Positions 45,215 to 53,576 of a stretch of 64,000 nucleotides of DNA are shown piece by piece (the first letter of the stretch is position 1; each line of letters starts with the position of its first letter). Position numbers and translations under genes: made by a program. The stretch is from contig NZ_FUZZ01000004.1 in assembly GCF_900168065.1 (NCBI RefSeq), positions 788,830-852,829 of the forward strand. Direction: 5' to 3'. The DNA is from Chitinophaga ginsengisegetis. GTDB lineage: Bacteria > Bacteroidota > Bacteroidia > Chitinophagales > Chitinophagaceae. The notes under the pieces are model-generated. The model made no database searches, had not been told where the DNA came from, and saw nothing but the letters and a program-made list of their open reading frames with translations.

Positions 45215-46258
45215 TTATCCTATCTCCACCGTCACATCACCTGTAAGAGGAAAGCTCTGGCAAAGAAGCACCATTCCCTCGTCCACCTCCTGTTGCCTGA
45301 GCGCATAATTACCAAGCATCTTCACCTTTCCGGCAGTAACCTTTGCGGCGCAAATACCGCAGGTACCTCCCTTGCAGGAATATGGCAGGGGAATCCTGTC
45401 TTCCAGCGCTGCTTCAAGGATCGTTTTACCGGCAGCCACCTCCAGCAGGTTACACTGTTCATAAAAATGCAGCAGTACTTCCTGTGCCGGTACTACTTCT
45501 TCCTCTTTAACGGGTTCCGGGGAAAACCATTCCATAAAAATATGCTCCGCCGGTACCTGCAATGCTTCCAGCATTTCATGCTGCATTTTCATTAAGCCTG
45601 TGGGTCCGCAGATAAAATAGTGAACGGCATCCAGAGGGTCGCCTACCGCCTGTTGAATGAGCTTCCGCGTTATCAGTTTACCCAGCCGGCCCTTAATAAA
45701 ATCCGGGGAGGCCACTTCTTCATAAACTGATATCACATGATGAACGTTGATCCGTTCCCGGTAGTGCTCCTGCCATAGCGCGATATCGTTTCTGAATATA
45801 ATTTCATCCGGCGTGCGGCTGGCGTAAATAAGGGTAACACGGGTATCGGGAGACTGGCCGATCACGGATCTGGCAATGGCATACAAGGGCGTGATACCAC
45901 TTCCACCCGCCAGCAGCACAAGATGCTTCGCCTGATGGGTATTGTGTGCAGGAGTAAATGAGCCATAGGGGCCGGATACAGACCAATGCGTGATGGCTGA
46001 TGCCTTGTCGGCAATATAGTTGCTCATGATCCCCCCTGCTACTCTTTTTACCGTGATGGCAGGTTGTTTGTCGCGGCCATATACCGAGCTTAAGGAATAA
46101 GACCTTGTAACAGCGCCGCCATTGATCGTTAAAGTAATATTGATAAACTGTCCTGGCTTATATATAAACGGCTGGCCGCCGGTATCAAATTGTATGGTTA
46201 CTGTTGATGCAGTTTCCCGGGTAATACCGGTGGTGCGCCAGATCTGTACATTATTCAT
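45215..46258 (-). CDS. FNR-type reductase fused to a 2Fe-2S ferredoxin domain
   Basis: 347 residues. FAD-binding domain (about 1-100, RSYSLSS), NAD(P)-binding domain (about 105-230, VLLAGGSGITPLYAI) and a C-terminal plant-type ferredoxin domain (about 260-347) with CKGGTCGIC plus a later LLCQS Cys. The design matches PaaE/Hcr-like electron-transfer reductases. It starts 18 bases after the copA stop and is probably co-transcribed, yet no oxygenase partner is present; the electron acceptor is unknown. Confidence 0.87.
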   Translation of the reverse strand: MNNVQIWRTTGITRETASTVTIQFDTGGQPFIYKPGQFINITLTINGGAVTRSYSLSSVYGRDKQPAITVKRVAGGIMSNYIADKASAITHWSVSGPYGSFTPAHNTHQAKHLVLLAGGSGITPLYAIARSVIGQSPDTRVTLIYASRTPDEIIFRNDIALWQEHYRERINVHHVISVYEEVASPDFIKGRLGKLITRKLIQQAVGDPLDAVHYFICGPTGLMKMQHEMLEALQVPAEHIFMEWFSPEPVKEEEVVPAQEVLLHFYEQCNLLEVAAGKTILEAALEDRIPLPYSCKGGTCGICAAKVTAGKVKMLGNYALRQQEVDEGMVLLCQSFPLTGDVTVEIG

Positions 46259-46276
46259 GTTTCCTGATGATTTATT

Positions 46277-48544
46277 TTAAAGACGCGCCGCTTTCAAACG
46301 CAAACTGTTACTCACTACACTTACAGAACTGAGGGCCATAGCCGCGCCTGCAATCATCGGGTCTAACAAAAATCCGTTGACAGGGAACAAAACACCGGCA
46401 GCAACCGGGATACCGATGATATTATAGATGAAGGCCCAGAAGAGGTTCTGTTTAATAGTGCTCACGGTTTTGCGCGACAGCTTCAGTGCTTTGGGAATAC
46501 TGTTCAGATCAGAAGTGATCAGCGTCATTTTGGCCACATCCATCGCAATGTCTGAGCCTTTGCCCATTGCAATACTTACATCTGCCTGGGCCAGCGCCTG
46601 TGAGTCGTTGATACCATCACCCACCATCGCTACTACTTTTCCGGATTGCTGCAGTTCTTTTACAAAGGCAGCTTTGTAGGAAGGAAGCACTTCTGCTTTA
46701 TAATGTTTCAGTCCTACTTTCCTGGCTACAGCTGCGGCAGTGTGAGTGTTGTCGCCGGTAAGCATATATACTTCAATACCGTCTTTTTGTAAGGAGGCAA
46801 TGGCTTCCCTGGAGGTTTCCTTTATTTTATCGGCGATAGCGATTATCGCCAGCAGTTGCTTGCCTGCCGCAAAATAGATCACTGTTTTGGCATCTTCCTG
46901 CAATGCGGCGGCCTGTCGTGCCAGCTGCGGTTCAACAGCAATATGGTTTTCATCCATTAGCTTCCGGTTACCTACCAGGTAAACGGTTTGTTCAAAAGTT
47001 CCCTGCACCCCTTTACCGGTGAGGCTTTCAAAGCCTGACAACTGAACTGGCGTTGCGCCGCCGTCTTTCAGATATGCTACCACGGCTTCTGCCAGCGGGT
47101 GTTCGGATTGCTGTTCAAGGGAATACAGTACTGAGCCGGATGTGCTATTGGCGGTTGTATGCCAGATGAGATCGGTTACCACCGGTTTACCTTCTGTGAT
47201 GGTACCGGTTTTGTCGAGGATGATGGCGTTTACTTTATGCGCCAGCTCCAGGCTTTCCGCATCCTTGATAAGGATATTATTTTCCGCGCCTTTACCTACG
47301 CCTACCATGATGGCGGTGGGCGTTGCCAGTCCTAATGCACACGGGCAGGCGATCACCAATACTGTTACCGAAGTAAGCAGCGCATGGGTGAAAGCGTTAT
47401 CACCGCCCAACACCATCCAGGAAACGAAGGTGAGGATAGCAATACCTATTACCACCGGTACAAAGATACCGGCGATCTTGTCTACCAGCTTCTGAACCGG
47501 CGCCTTGCTGCCCTGTGCTTCCTGCACCATTTTGATAATCTGCGCCAGGAGTGTGTCTGCGCCTACTTTCTCGGCCCGGAAGCGGAAGCTTCCTTTCTGG
47601 TTAATGGTACCTGCAAATACTGCGTCGCCGGTATGTTTAGCCACTGGTACCGGCTCACCGGTGATCATGCTTTCATCCACATAAGAGGCGCCATCTGCTA
47701 ACTTTCCATCCACCGGGATTTTTTCGCCCGGCTTTACCAGCAGCAGGTCCTGCACTTTTACCTCAGAAACAGGGATTTCACGGGTGTTGCCGGCTTCGTC
47801 TACCAGCAGCACTGTTTTGGGTTGCAGGCCGATGAGTTTTTTTATGGCAGATGAGGTATTGGATTTAGCTTTTTCTTCCAGCAGTTTACCCAGCGAGATA
47901 AACGCTATCACCACAGCAGCGGCTTCAAAATATACATGCGCATGCAATCCGCGCTGATGCCAGAACTCAGGGTATATGGTATTGAAAGCACTGAACAACC
48001 AGGCGATACCGGTACTCAACGCTACCAGTGTATCCATATTGGCTTTGCGGTGCCTGGCCTGTTTCCAGGCATTGATAAAGAAGTTCCGGCCCAGGAAAAA
48101 TACCACCGGTGTGGCAAGCGCCATCATGATCCAGTTACCATACGGCATATCCATAAAGAACATCCCGATAATAACGATGGGAAGCGATAACACCGACGCC
48201 CAGATGGTGCGTTGCTTCACTTCCCGGTAGTGCCGCTGCTGCGCTTCTTCCTTTACTTCGTCCTGGTTTTCCTTGTCAATCACCAGGTCGTATCCCACTG
48301 ACCGGACGCTACTTTGCAGCATGGCAGGGGTAACAGTGGCGTGATCATATTGTACCCAGGCGGTTTGATTGGCGAAGTTAACGCCGGCATCCTGTACGCC
48401 AGGCACCGATTTCAGCATGGATTCCACGCTAACAGCGCATGCTGCACAGGTCATTTCCAATACGGGAAAGGTTTCTTTTGTAGTGCCGGCTTTGTGTTTC
48501 CTGGTGGCTGTTGATTCCTGTTGTAATGATATAGCTGATGACAT
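46277..48544 (-). CDS. copA: Cu(I)-translocating P1B-type ATPase
   Basis: 755 residues from the ATG at 48544 (an upstream TTG at 48604 is in frame but lies inside the promoter box). One N-terminal HMA domain with MTCAACAVSVES; eight membrane helices; actuator loop SMITGEPVP; the Cu-transport CPC in VIACPCALGLATP; phosphorylation site LDKTGTITEG; the P1B HP motif SEHPLAEA; hinge GDGINDSQAL; and YN / MxxSS residues in the last helices, as in Cu(I) exporters. It exports cytosolic copper to the periplasm, where the Cus-like complex could remove it. Confidence 0.95.
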   Translation of the reverse strand: MSSAISLQQESTATRKHKAGTTKETFPVLEMTCAACAVSVESMLKSVPGVQDAGVNFANQTAWVQYDHATVTPAMLQSSVRSVGYDLVIDKENQDEVKEEAQQRHYREVKQRTIWASVLSLPIVIIGMFFMDMPYGNWIMMALATPVVFFLGRNFFINAWKQARHRKANMDTLVALSTGIAWLFSAFNTIYPEFWHQRGLHAHVYFEAAAVVIAFISLGKLLEEKAKSNTSSAIKKLIGLQPKTVLLVDEAGNTREIPVSEVKVQDLLLVKPGEKIPVDGKLADGASYVDESMITGEPVPVAKHTGDAVFAGTINQKGSFRFRAEKVGADTLLAQIIKMVQEAQGSKAPVQKLVDKIAGIFVPVVIGIAILTFVSWMVLGGDNAFTHALLTSVTVLVIACPCALGLATPTAIMVGVGKGAENNILIKDAESLELAHKVNAIILDKTGTITEGKPVVTDLIWHTTANSTSGSVLYSLEQQSEHPLAEAVVAYLKDGGATPVQLSGFESLTGKGVQGTFEQTVYLVGNRKLMDENHIAVEPQLARQAAALQEDAKTVIYFAAGKQLLAIIAIADKIKETSREAIASLQKDGIEVYMLTGDNTHTAAAVARKVGLKHYKAEVLPSYKAAFVKELQQSGKVVAMVGDGINDSQALAQADVSIAMGKGSDIAMDVAKMTLITSDLNSIPKALKLSRKTVSTIKQNLFWAFIYNIIGIPVAAGVLFPVNGFLLDPMIAGAAMALSSVSVVSNSLRLKAARL

Positions 48545-48598
48545 ATACTGCTGATTTTTTACAAAGCTACGCTGCGGTGTGGGCACGGGCGTTACACT

Positions 48599-48627
48599 AT
48601 TCAAGGGGAATTGTATATAATTTTAAG
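48599..48627 (-). promoter_or_regulatory. Copper-type promoter/operator box upstream of copA
   Basis: Plus-strand ATTCAAGGGGAAT (48599-48611), an imperfect ATTC/GAAT dyad, then TGTATATAATTTTA. The same arrangement lies upstream of the HMA-AraC gene (49269-49296). It ends 55 bases upstream of the copA ATG. Confidence 0.6.
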
Positions 48628-49210
48628 ACTGGTGACCGGGGTGATGGGTCAGGGCTTGCTTTGATTTCCTGATTTCTTTAAAATGAGAGGTATTGAGGCC
48701 GGTTTGATCTTTAAACTGCCGGGAAAGATGGGCGCCGCTGCTATAACCCAGTTTAAAAGCAATGTCCGACAGGGTTTCATCAGAATAAACCAGTAACTCC
48801 TTTACCTTCTCCACACGGTATTCTTTAATATATTTCTCCAGGGTAATTCCTTCTGCTTCTGAAAAAATATTGCTGATGACTGTATAATCCTTATTCAGCG
48901 TACGGGATACTATATCTGAAAACTTAAAATTATCCGGGAAATCATAAGATCCGCCATATACTTTATCTACCAGGGATTTAACGTCTCTTACCAGTCTGGT
49001 CTTTTTATCTTCCAGCAGGGTGAAACCCAGCGGGGTCAGCTTCTCCCGGATGGCGTCCATATCCGGTTCAGATAATGCAGACACCGTGGTAATTTGTCCC
49101 AGCGTAATACCGGTTACCGGTATCTGCAGCTCATGCAGCGCCTCTCTCACGGCGAGAATACACCTGTCGCAAACCATTCCTTTGATAAATATTTTATAGG
49201 CACTTAGCAT
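48623..49210 (-). CDS. AraC-family regulator with N-terminal HMA-like CxxC domain
   Basis: 195 residues. The N-terminal about 70 residues look like a heavy-metal-associated ferredoxin fold: IKGMVCDRCILAVREAL carries a CxxC metal site at the usual position. The C-terminal about 95 residues are an AraC HTH domain (ITLEKYIKEYRVEKVKELL, LSDIAFKLGYSSGAHLSRQF). The fusion suggests direct Cu(I) sensing by a DNA-binding activator. It is immediately upstream of copA on the same strand and shares its promoter box. Confidence 0.85.
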   Translation of the reverse strand: MLSAYKIFIKGMVCDRCILAVREALHELQIPVTGITLGQITTVSALSEPDMDAIREKLTPLGFTLLEDKKTRLVRDVKSLVDKVYGGSYDFPDNFKFSDIVSRTLNKDYTVISNIFSEAEGITLEKYIKEYRVEKVKELLVYSDETLSDIAFKLGYSSGAHLSRQFKDQTGLNTSHFKEIRKSKQALTHHPGHQS

Positions 49211-49268
49211 ATATCCGGTATTTGAGCTATGCGAAGTTCAGCTATTCCATCAGCAATGGCATTATACA

Positions 49269-49296
49269 ATTCAGGGGAATGTTTATATAATTATAA
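49269..49296 (-). promoter_or_regulatory. Copper-type promoter/operator box upstream of the HMA-AraC gene
   Basis: Plus-strand ATTCAGGGGAAT (49269-49280) followed by GTTTATATAATTATAA. It matches the copA box over about 28 bases with one gap, and the similarity continues on the gene side (TGTATAATGCC here, AGTGTAACGCC there, minus strand). About 58 bases from the start codon. Confidence 0.6.
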
Positions 49297-49297
49297 T

Positions 49298-50509
49298 TTA
49301 CTGTTTATAGATGTATTCCAGTGCTTCATCTTTATTATCAATAAAATTTAAAGAACTATAGGTAATTCCTTTATCAGGCATTAAGGCGCCTTTTTTTCCT
49401 TTCCAGTTTTCCCAATACCTTGTTGAATAACCGATCACGATCTTTGTATTTGACAGTCTGAATCCGCGCACTTCTCCATAGTGGTTGATGTTGCCACTGG
49501 TCATTTGCCCGACCAGGATGGCATTGGTATATCTTTTAAATTCAATGGCATTCATTAAAGCGGAAGAAAAGGTTTGCTTCCCGATAAGCACATAAAAATG
49601 GTTCTTCTTATTTAAATAGCTATGTTTAATGCTGTCGATGAAAGGTTCCAGCACACCGGAATTACCGCCACTGTTATACCGGAGGTCAATAATAATTTTA
49701 TCGGGATGCCAGCTGTTTATTTTTGAAAACAGTTCCTCATTAAACTGCGCGAATGGATGCTGCTCATCATCTATGCAATGAACAAAGTTGAAATAGACCG
49801 TTTTCTTTGTTGAGTCATACGCATACCAATAGTCTTTTTCGGGTTCCCTGTAGGGCAACATGGCGCCGTATTGGGGGGACAGTGTCAGATTCAGGCTGTC
49901 TTTATTAACGGCGTAAAGTGTTACCTGGCGGGTTTCTCCGTTGCGGCTTTGCAATGTAAATTCTGCGCTTTTATCTGAGTTTAGGATGCCCAGTCCTTTG
50001 AGAAAAGAAGGGTTATTCAGGAACTGTTGCTCATAGATCTCAAAATAGGATTGATTGTCGGCCTTAATTACTTCTTTAAACTTCCGGTTAATTTCATCGA
50101 TGGGATGCCCGTTAATGGCGGTTAGTTTAGATAAAAGAGCAGATGATTGCTGAGGATCAATACCGGTAACAAATATGCCATCGTCGAATGGGGTAAATTT
50201 TATGGGCAAAGCCAGCGTAAACTGAGGCTCAATCCGCGTATGCTCGTCGCCGATGGACACGTTTAACCTGAAAAGCTCTACCATGAAGGTTTCCTCATTC
50301 AGGGTGTCAATTTTTCCGGCTATCCGGGCAACTTTACTTTCAAATTCTGTTCTGGTGATTTTGTTATACAGATTTTTGTGCTTTACCGGGAGGGTATCCC
50401 TGTAGTACATTAAGTCTTCCAGCAGTTGTTTTTTTGACAGATTTTGTGAGAAGGCGTCATTGGAAATTAAAATCAACAGGCCGGATATGAAGGCAAGGTA
50501 CTTTTTCAT
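49298..50509 (-). CDS. S41-family peptidase-like secreted protein
   Basis: 403 residues with a signal peptide (to about 21). The C-terminal half carries the S41 (tail-specific protease) signature: IIDLRYNSGGNSGVLEPF (about 275-292), the serine region IGKQTFSSALMNA (about 315-327) and ILVGQMTSGNINHYGE. Predicted periplasmic or lipid-face serine protease. No PDZ domain is obvious, which distinguishes it from CtpA-type proteases. Stand-alone gene. Confidence 0.8.
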   Translation of the reverse strand: MKKYLAFISGLLILISNDAFSQNLSKKQLLEDLMYYRDTLPVKHKNLYNKITRTEFESKVARIAGKIDTLNEETFMVELFRLNVSIGDEHTRIEPQFTLALPIKFTPFDDGIFVTGIDPQQSSALLSKLTAINGHPIDEINRKFKEVIKADNQSYFEIYEQQFLNNPSFLKGLGILNSDKSAEFTLQSRNGETRQVTLYAVNKDSLNLTLSPQYGAMLPYREPEKDYWYAYDSTKKTVYFNFVHCIDDEQHPFAQFNEELFSKINSWHPDKIIIDLRYNSGGNSGVLEPFIDSIKHSYLNKKNHFYVLIGKQTFSSALMNAIEFKRYTNAILVGQMTSGNINHYGEVRGFRLSNTKIVIGYSTRYWENWKGKKGALMPDKGITYSSLNFIDNKDEALEYIYKQ

Positions 50510-50594
50510 TTAGTGCTTTTTTACGCAGGTATTTGACAATATACGTACAAAGGTTTGTGTTTATTATGCACGGCGGGCTTAAAATACAGGCATC

Positions 50595-50622
50595 TTGTCT
50601 TGTTCCTTAATTACTACATTTG
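50595..50622 (+). promoter_or_regulatory. Candidate Bacteroidota promoter for the methyltransferase gene
   Basis: TTG at 50595-50597 and TACATTTG (exact TAnnTTTG) at 50615-50622, 17 bases apart; start codon 20 bases downstream at 50642. Spacing is slightly short of the usual about 19. Confidence 0.5.
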
Positions 50623-50641
50623 TATTTAAACGATATCCGGC

Positions 50642-51259
50642 ATGGAAGAAAATAAACAGCACTGGGAAAATGTTTACAACACCAAAACGCCTTCAGAAGT
50701 AAGCTGGACACAGGATGTACCACAAACTTCCCTCGATTTCATTCTCCCGGGAAACTTTCCGAAAACAGCGGCCATTATTGACATCGGCGGCGGCGACAGT
50801 AAACTGGCCGACTTCCTGCTGGAAGCAGGATTTACCAATATTACCGTGTTGGACATTTCGGCTAAAGCATTGGAAAGAGCGCAACAACGGCTGGGTGAAA
50901 AAGCGGGTCTTGTTAAATGGATCGTGCAGGACATTACCACCTTTCAGCCAACCACTACTTACGATATATGGCATGACCGGGCCACGTTTCATTTCCTCAC
51001 TGCGCCGGAACAGATTGACCGGTACTTACATATCGCCCGGCAAAATATCAATGCCGGCGGCTATGCCATTATAGGCACCTTTTCTACTGATGGTCCCGAA
51101 AAATGCAGCGGTCTTCCTATAAAACAATATAATGAGGATACCCTGACAGCCCGGCTCAGCAACGGCTTTGAGAAGATAAAGTGTATCACTGAAAACCATG
51201 TAACGCCATTTAATACCACGCAACATTTCCTGTTTTGCTCATTTAAACGGATCCGCTAG
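50642..51259 (+). CDS. Class I SAM-dependent methyltransferase
   Basis: 205 residues. N-terminal HWENVYNTKTPSEVSWTQ, SAM motif I AAIIDIGGGDSKLADFLL (about 44-61), motif II VLDISAKAL and an acidic YDIWHDRATFHFL. The group is annotated as methyltransferase-domain proteins close to thiopurine/tellurite-type enzymes; substrate unknown. Convergent with the GlxA-type regulator, stops overlapping by four bases. Confidence 0.83.
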   Translation: MEENKQHWENVYNTKTPSEVSWTQDVPQTSLDFILPGNFPKTAAIIDIGGGDSKLADFLLEAGFTNITVLDISAKALERAQQRLGEKAGLVKWIVQDITTFQPTTTYDIWHDRATFHFLTAPEQIDRYLHIARQNINAGGYAIIGTFSTDGPEKCSGLPIKQYNEDTLTARLSNGFEKIKCITENHVTPFNTTQHFLFCSFKRIR

Positions 51260-52254
51260 GCTTTCAATTTCTGCCGCTCCGACAGCTTACCATATTTCAG
51301 GTGGTATTCCTTCGGGCTCATATCCACCTGCCGGCGGAAAACTTTCCGGAAGAAGCTGATATCTTCATAACCGCATTGCAGCGCCACGTTTTCAATACTC
51401 TCGCGGGTATTTTCCAACAGCTTTTTTGCTGCTTCAATACGCACCCGCTGCAGGTATTCCAGCGGGGTATTGCCCGTTGCCTGCCGGAAGCGGCGGATGA
51501 AATTCCGGACGCTCATGTGATGGTCGCCGGCCAGCTTTTCGAGGATGATTGCTTCCTGGTAGTTGGCCTCGATGAATTGCTGAATCTTTTTTATCGGGTC
51601 ATCCACATGATCATGCTGGAAACGGAACACGGAAAAGGCCAGCTGTGAATCCTCATGCGTATTGATCATTAATATTTTTGATGCCATCACGGCTTCCTGG
51701 TGACCTATTAATTTTTCTATCAGGTAGATCATAAAGGTGGTGAAACTAAACGCGCCTCCGCAGGAATACACCGCTCCTTCGTCTACAATAATCTTATCGT
51801 CCTGCACGCTGATAGCCGGATAACGCTGCTGAAACCGGTCTGCGAACAACCAGTTGGTGGTAGCTTTTTTGCCGTCCAGCAAGCCTGTTTCTGCCAGCAG
51901 GAAAGCGCCCACGCAGATGCTTGCGAGGTCGGCGCCTTTGTGGCGTTGCTGCTTCAGCCATGCGATCAGCCGGCCTTCGCGGCTAATCACTTCATCGATC
52001 TTATCATAGCGCATGGCGGGAATAATAATTAGGCGGTACCGGTCGCGCGGAGTGAGCTGCTGCGCCTCGCTGCTTCCCATCGGCCTCCGGGTGAACTGCC
52101 CATCTGCTTCGGTAATAAAATCGATCCCGATATCTTCCTTTAACGGTGTACCGGTTACCAATGGGTACATCCGCTTAAGCCCGCCCCAGATATCAGCGGG
52201 GCCGGTCACGCATGTTGGAACGGCGTCTTTATAATCAAGAATAGCAATACGCAA
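51256..52254 (-). CDS. GlxA-type regulator: DJ-1/PfpI domain plus AraC HTH
   Basis: 332 residues. A DJ-1/PfpI-like sensor domain (about 1-185) with the nucleophile-elbow segment ASICVGAFLLAETGLLDG, then an AraC-type DNA-binding domain (about 225-325: LEKLAGDHHMSVRNFIRRF, IENVALQCGYEDISFFRKVF). The best start is TTG at 52254, since RIAILDY forms the first strand of the sensor domain. It is divergent from the NTF2-like gene and has a palindrome in its promoter, so autoregulation and control of that gene are likely. Confidence 0.87.
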   Translation of the reverse strand: MRIAILDYKDAVPTCVTGPADIWGGLKRMYPLVTGTPLKEDIGIDFITEADGQFTRRPMGSSEAQQLTPRDRYRLIIIPAMRYDKIDEVISREGRLIAWLKQQRHKGADLASICVGAFLLAETGLLDGKKATTNWLFADRFQQRYPAISVQDDKIIVDEGAVYSCGGAFSFTTFMIYLIEKLIGHQEAVMASKILMINTHEDSQLAFSVFRFQHDHVDDPIKKIQQFIEANYQEAIILEKLAGDHHMSVRNFIRRFRQATGNTPLEYLQRVRIEAAKKLLENTRESIENVALQCGYEDISFFRKVFRRQVDMSPKEYHLKYGKLSERQKLKA

Positions 52255-52270
52255 GAGAATTCTTTTGCAT

Positions 52271-52331
52271 TAAAGATATGGCAATATTGCCTTCTTTTTT
52301 GTCACTTCCGCCACTTACTTCCTCCCGGAAG
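52271..52331. promoter_or_regulatory. Palindromes in the GlxA/NTF2-like divergent promoter
   Basis: A perfect 12-bp palindrome GGCAATATTGCC (52280-52291) sits directly beside TATCTTTA (minus strand, 52278-52271), a one-mismatch -7 box for the TTG start at 52254. A second dyad, CTTCC TCCC GGAAG, occupies 52318-52331 nearer the NTF2-like gene. Confidence 0.5.
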
Positions 52332-52403
52332 GATGACTACTTTTATGATGTAATAAGCAACCGGCGATAGCCGGGTATACATCACCTGATAAATCTCAAT
52401 ATT

Positions 52404-52784
52404 ATGACAACAACCATCAATACCACACTGACAACCCAGGAAGTAGCAACCCGGTTCAACGAGCTGGCCCAACAGGAAAAATGGTTTGAAATCCAGGACG
52501 AATTTTTTGCAGATAATGTAAGAAGCGTTGACCCGGCCCATTCGCCTTACTTTGGCTATGCAGAAGGCAAAGCGGCGGTTCACAAAAAAGGGAAGGACTT
52601 TGTATCAAAAATCCGGGAAGTTCACGGCGCTTCTACCACTCCACCCGTTGTTGGCGGCAATTATTTTTCCGTAGGCCGGTGTATGGATGTTACCGTAGAA
52701 GGATTGGGAAGAATACAACTCGATGAGATCATGTTATATGAAGTGAAAGACGGACAGATTGTACTGGAGCAATTCTTCTATTAG
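52404..52784 (+). CDS. NTF2-like/SnoaL-like small protein
   Basis: 126 residues with the alpha+beta-barrel pattern of the nuclear transport factor 2 superfamily: ATRFNELAQQEKWFEIQDEF, then DNVRSVDPAHSPYFGYAEGK, and a C-terminal strand set ending DGQIVLEQFFY. Members include isomerases, small-molecule binding proteins and uncharacterised stress proteins. Divergent from the GlxA-type regulator, hence a probable target of it. No catalytic assignment can be made. Confidence 0.72.
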   Translation: MTTTINTTLTTQEVATRFNELAQQEKWFEIQDEFFADNVRSVDPAHSPYFGYAEGKAAVHKKGKDFVSKIREVHGASTTPPVVGGNYFSVGRCMDVTVEGLGRIQLDEIMLYEVKDGQIVLEQFFY

Positions 52785-52795
52785 AAAATATAATA

Positions 52796-53509
52796 TCAGT
52801 CCAGTATCCGCATCCGGTAGGCATTCATAGCGGTAGTACCGAGCTTTGTAACCAGGCGGTAATTGACCACTATGCCCACAGCCGCGCCCACTACGGGAAG
52901 CAGCTGCCCCATCTTGGCGAGGTCTATATGATCACGGTATTCAATCTGAAAACGCTGCCAGTCGAAACTATGAATATCTTCCGGCAACTGGCGGCTTTTC
53001 TCTTTCCAGTCAACAATATTCTCATACACATTGCGCCGGTGTTCCTGGCTGCTGAAAGCCAGCTGGAAAATATAGAGGATGTACAACCGTTCCTTATAAT
53101 CTTTTACATCAAAACCATAAAAGGTGGCGATGTCAAAAAGCAGTTTCAGTTTCATGCCAAGCAGTATCGGGAAATCGGCAAGGCCCCATAAAAATCCGCC
53201 TGCGCCGGTAAGGCCGCCCTCAGCCGCGGCTGTTTTCCGGTAAAAGTCCACCCGGCGAAGCACCGCTTCTTCCATATCATACAACGAAGCAAAAACAGGC
53301 TGACTGGGTACTGTGTACGTAGAGCCGAACAACACACCCCGCACCATTTGTTTAATGGTAACGGTAATAGCATCATGTACTTTCTGCGGAATAATGCGGT
53401 TAATACGGGACTGTACCGATCTGGACAACCGGTCCACCAGGGAGGGCCGGCCCTGCATTTTATGCTGCCAGATCTCCAGTTCTACTTTCATCCGCTGTTC
53501 ATATAACAT
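52796..53509 (-). CDS. EcsC family protein
   Basis: 237 residues from the ATG at 53509. An upstream TTG (53596) would overlap the alcohol dehydrogenase gene and run through its terminator, so it is rejected. N-terminal EQRMKVELEIWQHKM and the Gly/Ala-rich hydrophobic segments (GGLTGAGGFLWGLADFPILL; LLPVVGAAVGIVVNYRLV) match EcsC-family proteins, which associate with membranes; function poorly known. Confidence 0.78.
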   Translation of the reverse strand: MLYEQRMKVELEIWQHKMQGRPSLVDRLSRSVQSRINRIIPQKVHDAITVTIKQMVRGVLFGSTYTVPSQPVFASLYDMEEAVLRRVDFYRKTAAAEGGLTGAGGFLWGLADFPILLGMKLKLLFDIATFYGFDVKDYKERLYILYIFQLAFSSQEHRRNVYENIVDWKEKSRQLPEDIHSFDWQRFQIEYRDHIDLAKMGQLLPVVGAAVGIVVNYRLVTKLGTTAMNAYRMRILD

Positions 53510-53521
53510 AACCGAAATTAC

Positions 53522-53560
53522 AAAAAAAAGCACGACACCGCCATAACAGCAGTGTCGCGC
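53522..53560 (-). terminator. Intrinsic terminator of the alcohol dehydrogenase gene
   Basis: Minus strand: GCGCGACAC (53560-53552), 13-nt loop, GTGTCGTGC (53538-53530), then eight Ts (53529-53522). Nine-bp stem with one G-T pair. It ends 13 bases before the EcsC start codon, so EcsC either has an overlapping promoter or relies on read-through. Confidence 0.85.
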
Positions 53561-53576
53561 TTTCTTCGCAAACGTT

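Noticed and set aside
48545..48604. TTG start at 48604 for copA
   Set aside because: It lies inside the shared promoter/operator box; the ATG at 48544 is a better start and leaves the HMA domain intact.
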